62,000 bases of DNA from Symbiodinium natans (lineage: Eukaryota; Sar; Dinophyceae; Suessiales; Symbiodiniaceae): contig CAJNDS010002102.1 of the NCBI GenBank assembly GCA_905221605.1, forward strand, positions 785,647-847,646. Direction: 5' to 3'. Under the pieces are notes generated by a model. That model did no database searches. It saw nothing but the letters and a program-made list of their open reading frames with translations, and was not told the DNA's origin. The translations under genes and the position numbers were made by a program. Positions 34,926-44,179 of the stretch are shown here, one piece after another; positions within the stretch are counted from its first letter, which is position 1; each line of letters begins with the position of its first letter.

Positions 34926-36520
34926 TCATGTCACTAATTGGAAGCTCAGCTGCGTTCTGGGATCTTCGTCATCATCATCATCATCATCCACCCGAATCAC
35001 CTCAGCCTTGGAAGTGGCCTCAGCAGCCTTGGAAGTGGCCTCAGCAGCCTTGGAAGTGGGCTCAGCAGTGGTGGCCTGGGCAACGGTGGCCTGGGCAGGA
35101 CCCTCCTCCACAGTGGCCTGGGGAGTGGATGGAGGAGGGGCTTTGGCCGCAACCGGAGTGGCCGTGGCATGCCCTGCAGTGTCCTCTGGCTCTGGCTGGG
35201 CATCATCATGACGCCAGTTTCTAGCTTGGCCGGTACCAGGAGTCCTGGAGTGATCATTGTAACTGAAATTAAACAAACAAACATACAGAGCAGCATGGCA
35301 ATCCTGGTGACGGTAGCCATGGTGCCACTGATTGCCCCCACCATCATCCTTGGTACTTTGCTCATGCAGAAATCCGAAATTCCACACGGGCAATACGCAC
35401 TGCTCTCAAGCCTACAATTAGTGCATCTGAGCACCTGGGCTTGTGCAGCATCAGATTGAGGCCTTGGCTGCTGAGTTCCGCAGGACACATTCTTACTGAG
35501 TTCGCAAGCAAGGCAATTGACACGGGCTTGTCTTATTTAATAAGTGCAGTGGTGCTGCCACTGTCCATGGCGGTCGTGAGAATCCTGGCTCCACCTAAGG
35601 CACTGCATCTTTGTCTTCCATGGCACAGCACAGTCACCAGTGAGTTGCCAAGTTGCTGCTGCTGATTGTCCTGGGCATGCCTCAGCTTAACTGATTAACA
35701 GCTTATTGGCCTGATCTGTGTGTCACAAGACACTGACCTTAAGTAAGGAAGCTGCAAAACAATATATAATATTGTCAAGTGGCCAGGAGCTGTGGCCATC
35801 CCAGCCATGATCCCGTTGCTGAGAGTGACCATGGTGACCGTGTTGTGGCCAGCCCTGCCAGCTGCTCTCACTGACAATCTGAATGCAACAACTGCAACAG
35901 GCTGGTCCAAGCAGGAACTGGGGTTTGGCCTGATGGAGAGGCCTGCTGGGCTTGGCCTGGTTGATGGGCCTGAGGTTGGGCTGCCTGCTGGGCTGGGCCT
36001 TGCAAAGTGGCCTGCTGGGCTTGGCCTGCTGGATTGCCCTGAGGCTGGGCTGCCTGCTGGGCTTGGCCCTGCAGAGTGGCCTGCTGGGCTTGGCCTGCTG
36101 GATTGCCCTGAGGCTGGGCTGCCTGCTGGGCTTGGCCCTGCAGAGTGGCCTGCTGGGATTGGCCTGCCTGGTGTAAACCTGGAAAGACCTGCGGCTGAGG
36201 CTGGTCTGCAGGCGGTGGCCCTGGTGGTGGTGGTGGTGGTGCTGGTGGTGGAGGATTGCCCCCATCCTGAAGGACTGTGGGTATTCATGAATAAAATTAA
36301 AATACATTGATTCCGAATGAGATGTAAAATTGATTGAAGCAGATTGTGTCATGCTGGTCCTGGCCGTCGTCCTCGTCAGAAGTCTCCGCCAGAAGCTGTG
36401 GGATTTCATCCGTGTCTTGGCTGAGACAGTCATGTGTTCTGCACGTCAATGTCAATGTGGGCACATGCACGGCTGCTTGCCTCCAAGAGTCAGAGACGGT
36501 CTGAGAGTGTCCTGCAGTAT
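34926..36520 (-). CDS. Low-complexity protein: acidic exon, Gln/Ala/Pro repeats, Asp tail (tentative)
   Basis: Three minus-strand segments look like exons of one gene. About 36470-36350 reads LSQDTDEIPQLLAETSDEDD. About 36285-35875 reads GGNPPPPAPPPPPPGPPPAD and then a 23-residue repeat (GNPAGQAQQATLQGQAQQA plus AQPQ) encoded by a 69-bp tandem DNA repeat. About 35210-34926 reads EEGPAQATVAQATTAEP and repeated TSKAAEA, then EVIRVDDDDDDDED before LSFQLVT and a stop. Such Gln/Ala/Pro-rich, acidic-tailed proteins are usually disordered scaffolds or regulators; no function can be assigned. The junctions and start were not resolved, and the three parts could belong to separate genes. Confidence 0.35.
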
Positions 36521-36529
36521 TGGACTATG

Positions 36530-37140
36530 ATGTTCTCGGGCCATGACCACCACCGCGTCCGTCGTACTTGAAACTGTAAAGCTGGACTCCTGTCATAGTC
36601 AAGGAGCACTTGACCTTAGTTCTGAAAGAGTCGCCGCCAGGGTGTAGGGTTCGGGTTTGGGACGGTTTGGGGTGTAGGGCTGGGAAACTACACTACTGAG
36701 GACAGATGCAGATCAGTTCAGGCAAAGGGCACAGCAGCATGTCAAGAAGGGCCATGCAGTACTGGCGGCCACGAAATGATTGCCAATAAAGGGCAAGATA
36801 GGCCTGAGTTGTCAGCAACTTGCTTGCCCACCAGTCTCTTTGTATCTTATCAAGCTGTGAACATTAATGATTGAATAATAATAAGCTGAGCTGCCGCATA
36901 GGCTGGTGCGTCGACTCGAAGATAGCCAAAAATCCAAAAGGCTTCAGGAGAGTCCCGCTGAACAGCTTGCATCACCTAAGCTAAGAGCAGAAACCATGCC
37001 AACATTCACATGCAACTGGCCCAAGAGTGTGTGACTTATTTGCCTGGCCAGGCGCTGTCTGATTGGCCAGCTGCAGCTCCAGTTGCTCAACTACCAAGGG
37101 CGGGAATATGTTGCTTGCAGTGACCTAACATTAAGACAGT
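36530..37140. other. Region without a supported gene
   Basis: One weak protein-like stretch (VEQLELQLANQTAPGQANKS, minus, about 37090-37030) may be an exon of the neighbouring gene. Otherwise nothing stands out; a short TTTGGGG-like telomeric remnant is at 36640-36680. Confidence 0.35.
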
Positions 37141-37146
37141 CTTCAT

Positions 37147-38816
37147 GGATGCATGGTGGGATGTGCAGTGAGTGGCTGGCCTTCATCTGGAGGCAACTGC
37201 GGCGGCGCATCATCGGTCTGCTGCCCGATGATGCGGAATTCAAACACATCTCCACGTTCCACCATGGCTGCTACGGATTGGCCCAATCTGGATTGGGCAA
37301 TTATGATTATAGTTAGTTCTTAGTTAGTCAATTGTCCATGTCACGAAGTGATGACGACACTCAATTCATCCTACCACAATGTCTCATTGTCTGGGCTCAT
37401 GCTTCAGTGCTTGACTTGCAAGTATGACATCGTACAATGACACTGGTGTCTGTTGAGGCAAGAGTGGCCTTGAAATATCAGGCAGCTCATACGAGATTGG
37501 CCAACAACAATCAATCAATCTCAACACAGGGAAGAGTCACAAAGAACGGAGCATGTCTTGCATCCAGGCCTGTGGTGCGTCTGCAGCTTCACAGCAGCCG
37601 AAGGCAGCCAGAGGGCAACCTCAAACGGAGTTGAGTCATGTCAGTCTCTCACAGTCACATGAACGAAGTTGCATTCATGAATAAGACAGAGCTGGCAACG
37701 GTGATGACAAACTAGCAGCAACGCTTTTTTTTCCGGAACAGCAATGTCTGAATTGGCCCCAGTGCTGGTGGTCTGTCTCACCGGTAGCCCTTCATGATTT
37801 GCCGGAAGTCTGTGTCTGCCTCGTGCTCCCAGACATTGACCAGGCCCAGCTCCAGATCTCAGTTCCATGAAGCAGAATTCAAAGTGAGTTTATAATTATT
37901 AATACCTTAAAAAATGGGCATCACAGCATTTTAGTTTAGTAAGAAAAAAGCTGCAGGCCAGCTGCGGTAGCGCTGCAACTCCTTCCGCAAGTGCGAAAGG
38001 TGCACTCCTTCAGGTTGGCCCCAAACATTGACCCCAGGATGGCGACCGGCACTCTGCTGGGCCACGGCCAGTCTGTTCCCTGAGTTGCTTGCTGACATAT
38101 CAGCACATGCAAATTTTTGGTCATCACCCTAGCACTGACTGATCATGAGGTTCAAGTGCAACCTGAAAGCTGACCAACTTGTGGACAAAATTGTTGGCGC
38201 TCATGGTGCCCATGTCAGAGTGCTTGGCCAGAATGAGGTGCATGACCATATTGGCCTCTGGGAGATCGTGGAGTGCCCAGTATCCTGGCTCAGTGATCAA
38301 TGAATATTTGGTCACTGTCAACACTTCATTCACACACGCATCACAACAATGCAACTGTTGAATTGGCATGGTGCAAGCTGAGTGTCCTTGTGGATTGGCC
38401 TGCCGGAAATGCTTTCTGATCTCCTTATCCAGCTTGGCCCTGGCCTCCTCTCGAAGCTGGCCCAGGCCTGGCAAACCCAATCCAGTGAAGTCACTCTCTC
38501 ATTATATATATATTGATTTAATTATATTATATATATATATATTATTGAATTCTGAATGCTGAATTGTCTTACCCATACACTGACAGCAGCAAAGAAAATG
38601 AATGGCCACGGGAAGGCGCCCATGGGCCGTTCTTCTTTCTGCAGCTGCCTTGTACTCAGCAGCCGCAGCCTCATCGTCCAGAGTGGCCTGGGTCTGGCCC
38701 TGAGCCTTGGTCTGGCCGTCAGCATTGGCCTGGGCCTGGGCCTCAGCATTGGCCTGGGCCTGAGAGGCCTGGGGTTGAGAGGCCTGAGCCTGGTCCGCCC
38801 CAGGTGTCTCCTGCAT
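37147..38816 (-). CDS. Hypothetical protein with Ala/Gln-rich N-terminus (multi-exon, tentative)
   Basis: Exon 1 starts at the ATG at 38816 (MQETPGADQAQASQPQASQA), continues with AQAQANADGQTKAQGQTQAT, and ends at 38573 before a GTAAGAC donor. The next exon (about 38495-38135) joins in frame and reads GLGLPGLGQLREEARAKLDK, HCCDACVNEVLTVTKYSLI and GYWALHDLPEANMVMHLILA. Further candidate exons are near 38100-37950, near 37850-37790 (LVNVWEHEADTDFRQIMKGY, followed by a GTGAGA donor) and 37266-37147 (VFEFRIIGQQTDDAPPQLPP, then TGA). The middle domain is globular with a CC..C cluster; no family is recognised. Confidence 0.45.
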
Positions 38817-38939
38817 CTTGGCCAAAGACAGATAAAACGCTAAGCTGCTGTCTGTCTGATTGGCCTTGAGCCCACAGCAGCAAGATGTGATAGAGTGGCG
38901 GTGGTCAGAGCAGACACAGCACTTTGCAGACAATCCGAA

Positions 38940-39580
38940 TCAACCAACCACGCTCAGAAAATGCAAATGCTTAGACAGAGGTCCCGGCAGAAGTGGCCGC
39001 TGGTGATTGGCTGCTAGCGAGGACCTGACGCACAGGGACGCGACCCAACAGCGTACTGCGAATTTAGAAACATCATTAATGCTCAAACACTTCAGACTTC
39101 ACTACAGCATGCGATAGAATGACTGACCGAGCAAGGCTCCAGGCAAGGGAAAGGCCTGCACCTCCTGCAGCAGCAGCCAATGTCCTGCACCGGGAGGAAG
39201 TTTTTAGGCAAGTGGTGGATTCCAATGGTTCTGAGACCCAACCCTGGGCACCAGGTGGAAAGGCCTGTGCTACAGGGGCATTCTTAGCTATGTATGATTA
39301 TTGTAGTTATGTTGAATGCAATTCAATCATAAATCAAACTAGACTGGAAAGCCTGGATTGCTAAACCTTATCCCTAAGTACTAAGTTTAGCAGGACGCAT
39401 TCTCTCTTTTTTTCAAAGCAGCTCTGGAGCAGGCTCACCTTCTGGCGTGCAAAAAAGGCTGAAGCACGGACTGGCCCATCCATAAAGGAGTGTCAAGAAA
39501 GGTGTATTACGTCAACATGATATGATATCCTAGAAATTTGGAGCAGAACCAAATTGAGGATTTAAAGATAGAACCCACAC
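38940..39580. other. Intergenic region
   Basis: This lies between the Ala/Gln-rich gene and the end of the Lys-rich gene at 39585. I see no convincing exon. Confidence 0.4.
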
Positions 39581-39584
39581 TGCT

Positions 39585-41168
39585 CTATGGATTGGACCTT
39601 CTTTTTGGCCTGGCAGGACCAGCAGAAGCCGAACTGGCCGCAGCTGCCTTGGCCTTCTTATTCTTCTTCTTGGCCTTCTTCTTCTGACTGGCCTTCTTCT
39701 GATTGGCCTTGCCCTTTTTGGGCTTGGCCTTCTTTGATGACGAAGACGAGGAGCTTGAAGAAGATTGGCCAGAAGAAATAGAAGCAGGTACCGGACGGCC
39801 ACGGCCAGCAGCATCAGACCTCAAGGCGGCCCTTGTCGCTGCCTGGAATGCCCTGGCCTCAGCTTTGGCCTGGTCTCTCTCCAGTCTGGCCTCACGAGCC
39901 TGCGTTGGCCAGAGTGAATGTTGAAAGATAAACAACTCACATATACAGGGTTGGGCTTATTTACTAGACTAGTTTACAAAGGATGAAGCAACAAATTGTC
40001 CGCCTTGCCTCCAGGTTGGCGTGGGCCGTCTGATTGGCCACGGCCCTGCGATGGCCCTCCACCCGCTTGTCCTCTGCAGCCTTGTGCTCAATGACGCCCT
40101 TATGCCTTCAATGCAACACAATCTTCAATTTGAACTTACTAACTTAAATTCTTAACTAAATAAAAATGAATCAAAAGTATAATCTAAAAAACGTGTGCGA
40201 CCCTGACTTTCAAGATCAGTTCCATGGATTGCTGTACTGTAGAGAACAATTCTGCCCAGACCGACCAAGGAGCAGGAAGTCCGTGGCCATCTGGACCAGG
40301 TTGTCATGATTGGGCACATGGACGTGAATGATGGGCTGGACAACTGCAGGGGCTGCAAAAGGAGTTGCCCAGGCAGAAGAAGCAGGCTCAGAAGCAGGAG
40401 GGACCGCAGCGTGTGGATGCCCTTGTGGAGGGCCCGCAGCATCTGGCTGCACGTGTGCAGAAGCCGCAGCGTGCGGTCCTGGAGGCGTTGGAACCTGTCT
40501 CTGAGGGAAGGGAACCGGTGGACACCGATTCTGTTGCGGCAGCACGAATGGCTGCTGTGGGGCCTGGTGAGGGGCTGGGGCCTGGTGAGGGGCTGGAGCT
40601 TGGTGAGGGGCCGGGGCCTGGTGAGGGGCTGGAGCTTGGTGAGGGGCCGGGGCCTGCTCAGGGGCTGGGGTTTCAGGTGCCCTTTCATGCAGTGAATGGC
40701 CCGGCATGGGTTCCTGGCCTGGTGGGGCTGGTTGCTCCGGAGGGGCCGCTGGGGGCCAAGGTGCTCCTGGATGCGCAGGCTCGGGAGGAGGGATTGGCCC
40801 AGCAGCCTTGGAGGTGGCTCCAGACCTTTCAAGCCTGCCATCTTGATTGGCCTTGGCCTTGGCCTTGGCCTTGGCCTTCTTGCCTGCCTTGGCCTTGGCT
40901 GCCTTGGCCTCGTCCCTTTTCTGCTTCCTCTCGGACTCCAGATTGTCCGGGCCGCCACCCCAACGTTTGAAATATCTGCGATCGGCCTCTTCTTCCTTAG
41001 CAGCTGAGGGAAAAATGTCACTGGTGGTGATGGACAACAGTAAATAAAAGTAATAACAATCAATCATAAGACCAAAAAGTATGATGCAAAACCTCATCAC
41101 CAAGAAACTCCAAGATTCTCCAAATCGCGCTTGTACTCAGAATTCTTGCCCTTGCGCTTGCCACCCAT
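39585..41168 (-). CDS. Lys/Ala/Pro/Gln-rich hypothetical protein (4 exons)
   Basis: Exon 1 (41109-41168) encodes MGGKRKGKNSEYKRDLENLG and ends at GT. Exon 2 starts at 40995 after CTAAG (EEEADRRYFKRWGGGPDN), then KAKAKAKAKANQD, a proline-rich region, five copies of APAPHQ and IIHVHVPNHDNLVQMATDFL, ending near 40220. Exon 3 (about 40105-40010) reads GHRRAVANQTAHANLEA. Exon 4 (39585 to about 39903, after CGCAG) reads AREARLERDQAKAEARAFQA, a Ser run, and a KKAK/KKKAKKK-rich tail before TAG. The extreme basic tail resembles those of nucleolar or nucleic-acid-binding proteins; no catalytic motif is visible. It is the first gene of the array. The exon 2/3 junction is unresolved. Confidence 0.55.
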
Positions 41169-41369
41169 GGCTCCACAGCGCTGGGGGCTTCGTGGTGCAA
41201 TTAAATGTTTTGGGTTAGAACAAAGCAGCTGGATTAACTAACTAGTATCATTATTATTGGTAAGTGAGAGAGACCCCTTCATGCTAGGATTGGCTGCAGC
41301 ATAGTTCCATTGCTATCTCCATCATTATCTTGTGCACTGGCAGCTGCATAGTATAGAGGTTGGCTCAGG

Positions 41370-41690
41370 AGGGAATTAGGTTTAGGGTTTAGGGTTTTGG
41401 GTTTAAGTAGGGTTCAGGGTTTACAGTTTAGGGTGTAGGGTGTAGGGTTTAGGGTTAGGGTTTAGGGTTTTGGGTTCTGGGTTTAGGGTTTCGGGCTTCA
41501 GTAGGGTTTAGGGCTTAGGGTTTAGGGTTTAGGGTTGAGGGTTTAGGGTTTGGGGTTTCAGGTTTAGGGTTCTGGTTTAGGGTCTAGAGCTTGGGCTTCG
41601 GGTTTAGGGTTTTCGGGTTTAGGTAGGTTTAGGGTTTAGGGTTGAAGGCTAAAGGGTTTAGGGTTCAAGGTTTAGGGTTTATCCCCTGCC
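41370..41690 (+). repeat. Degenerate TTTAGGG-type tract
   Basis: About 320 bp consists of TTTAGGG-related words with many variants (TTTTGGG, GTTCAGGG, TCGGG). It lies just upstream of the first gene of the minus-strand array. Confidence 0.9.
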
Positions 41691-41815
41691 CAGCCCTCTC
41701 CCCAGTGTCCTTGGAGTGGCCCTGGTCGCTGCCAGTAGAGCCACGAGCCTGGGCGAATTTTAGGGGGAGGGGCAGGGGAAAGGGGAGGGGGTAAAGGGAG
41801 GTGGTGCTGGAGAGT

Positions 41816-42095
41816 GACTGCCTATACTATACTATTATACATATTATACTGATTGTCACGTCATCATGAAGAGTTTAGGGTGTAGGGTTTGGGGTTTAGG
41901 GATTTGGGTTCAGGGATTTGGGTTCAGGGTTTGGGATTTTGGGTTAGGGTGGGGGACTGCCTATACTATACTATTATTATACATATTATACTGATTGTCA
42001 TGTCATCATGAAGAGTTTAGGGTTTAGGGTTTGGGGTTTAGGGATTTGGGTTCAGGGATTTGGGTTCAGGGTTTGGGATTTTGGGTCAGGGTGGG
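41816..42095. repeat. Tandem duplication, about 139-bp period
   Basis: Two copies (41816-41954 and 41955-42095) start GACTGCCTATACTATACTAT, contain GATTGTCA then GTCATCATGAAGAG, and end in a TTTAGGG-like run. They differ by few bases (for example an extra ATT in copy 2). Confidence 0.9.
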
Positions 42096-42426
42096 GCCTG
42101 GGATTGTTGGGAGGAAGACCTGAACCAACAACCTGGAATTTGATTGCCCTCAACCCTGCTTGCACAAAAAATCAAAGTCCCCCAACATCAAATCCCTCAG
42201 TGAAACTTAGTCTATCCTGAGTGGCCCCTTAACTATCTAAGACGCTGGTTTGGGGAATGCCATACTGCTGTTGGCCATAACGTGTCGTGTGTGAGAGATG
42301 CCTATGCCGATTGGCCTATAATAATCTAACAGTAGATTAGATGATGAATTGAAGTTGAGTGACTTACTTAAGTTTTCAGGGTTGTGGAGCTGGAGTGGCC
42401 TTACTGGGCAGGGAGGGCTGTTTTTC

Positions 42427-42642
42427 GCGACCTGACGGTCGCGGCGTCCTGACGGACGACTTCTAATCTAAACTAAAGTACGACCTGGCGGTCGCAGCGT
42501 CCTGACGGACGTCTTCTGAACACGACCTGACGGTCGCGGCGTCCTAACGGACGACTTCTAAACACGACCTGACGGTCGTGGCGTCCTAACGGACGACTTC
42601 TAGACACGACCTGACGGTCGTGGCGTCCTGACGGACGACTTT
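42427..42642. repeat. Five-copy array of paired hairpins
   Basis: A unit of about 42 bp occurs five times. Each has a first inverted repeat CGACC-TGAC-GGTCG, then a second CGTCC-TGAC-GGACG, and a linker ACTTCTAA. Differences fall mainly in the 4-nt loops (TGGC in copy 2, TAAC in copies 3 and 4). At the outer pair of the first stem copy 1 has G/C, copies 4 and 5 have A/T, and copies 2 and 3 have A/C. It lies between a GAGTGGCC-rich patch and a short CCCTAAA block. No ORF is relevant. Confidence 0.9.
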
Positions 42643-42690
42643 TCCCTAAACCCTAAACCCTAACCCCTAAGCCCTAAACCCAAACCCTTT
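42643..42690 (-). repeat. Interstitial CCCTAAA block
   Basis: A short C-strand telomeric block directly follows the hairpin array. Confidence 0.9.
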
Positions 42691-43620
42691 CCCAAGATTG
42701 GCCAGGGCCCCTGCTGAGTGGCCTGAAATGGCCAAGGTTGCAGTCCAGGCAGAAGGTCACCAGGGCGGCCAACAGGATGCAATGGCAATGTTGGATGTCA
42801 AGGAGGATTGTCCAGGGGAGGGGCTTTCTGGTAGAATAGGGATTGACGGGTTTTGTAGTTTGGAAGGGCCTGGGGCAGGATTGAGGTTGGATTGGCCTGA
42901 GTCCAAAGTTGCAGCACAAAAAACTCTCAACTCAACCTGGAATGGCCTCAAAACCAATCAAACAAAACTCCCACAAAACGTCCTGTTTACTATTAGATTG
43001 GCAGTGGTCTCGTTAGGGTTTAGGCTCTATGTGCAGTTTCAAACATATTATATTCATTTTTACACGCATTTTGGAGCTGCGGTTTAGGGTGTCCGGTTAA
43101 ACGCGCCTCCCAAGTGAATTGTTGGGCCGTCCTGCCCCCCCCCCCCCTCCTTGGATCTCTGAGATCTGCTCCTTGACATTGAAACTATATTTATGTATCA
43201 TGTATCTTTATGCTTTAACTTTAGGGTTTAGGGTTTAGGGCTTATATATATATATTTATATTAGTATATGAAAATAAAATAATATTCAAAATTAAAATAT
43301 TAATATATTAATAATTTTGATATATCAATCAATCTATACACATATAGTGATTTATTTCTTCTAAATAATCTTCTTTACTAAATTATTGATTGTTATTATC
43401 ATTATTATATTATCTTTGTTAATTATGATTATTAATTACTACATTTATTGGTGTATATTATATATATATATATATTATACAATAATAAATAAATAAATAT
43501 ATATATATATATATATATTATATATTATATAATTATATATTAATATATGTTCTTATTTCTTATTATTAATTAATATTATTAATAAGTATGATGATTATTA
43601 TTATTAATATTATTATGGAT
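42690..43620. other. Non-coding, then strongly AT-rich
   Basis: The last GATTGGCC/GAGTGGCC words are at 42695-42895. From about 43180 the sequence becomes AT-rich with TATATA runs (43240-43530) and no protein-like frame. Confidence 0.6.
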
Positions 43621-43628
43621 AATATGAC

Positions 43629-43668
43629 CAGGGGGGGTTATGCGAACCCCCGGGGGGTTATGCGAACC
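43629..43668. repeat. Direct repeat of GGGGGGTTATGCGAACC
   Basis: Two adjacent copies with a 20-bp period lie just 3' of the ion-channel exon. Confidence 0.9.
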
Positions 43669-43756
43669 TTATGTGGGGGTGCGGCAGCTGCCTGGTCAAA
43701 CTCTTCCCCCCTCCCATCTGGCCCTGACTGTAAATTCTTCCTATCAAGACCAGGGG

Positions 43757-44125
43757 GCACTGGCATGCCTTGACAAGTACACGAAGGCCACGGAAAAGCC
43801 GGAAGCTCCGCATCATCCGAAAGGCCCTGAGCGCCTTCAAGCCCCGCGCGACCCTAACGACGGCATTGTCAATCCAGCTATCTGCCTGCACGATGCTCAA
43901 GATCACGTCGACAAGGCCCGCCGAGACCAACAAAGCGTCCCACCAGTTCAAGTAATCATGTAGGAAGCTGCGCCTCTCCAAGTAGATCCTCACTAGGAGC
44001 TCCAGGGCAAAGAAGCCCACGAAGATGGCATCGGCGATGCGGAAGACTGGAAGGGCACTGGCCAGGTTTTCGTCGCCCTCCCCTCCGAGCCCGATCGTGG
44101 AGCCCACCACTCTGCCCTCCACCTG
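43757..44125 (-). CDS. Voltage-gated cation channel exon (partial)
   Basis: The minus frame encodes the middle of a voltage-sensor domain. An S2-like helix is ADAIFVGFFALELLVRIYL, an S3-like helix is WWDALLVSAGLVDVILSIV, and an S4 helix has basic residues at every third position (VARGLKALRAFRMMRSFRLF, continuing RGLRVLVKACQ). These belong to the Nav/Cav-type four-domain channel superfamily in the membrane. Homology is lost right after KACQ (a GT follows within that codon), and upstream of about VVGSTIG. This is one exon or a fragment: S1, S5, pore loop and S6 are not visible nearby. It may be a real internal exon or a duplicated relic. Confidence 0.7.
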
Positions 44126-44179
44126 CTTTGATGTGGTGCTTTGCAGGTGCTTTTGAGGGGATCTTCCTGTCAAGTGCTA

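Noticed and set aside
42427-42642. CRISPR array
   Set aside because: The repeats are adjacent with almost no variable spacers, each is a pair of hairpins, and the context is eukaryotic.
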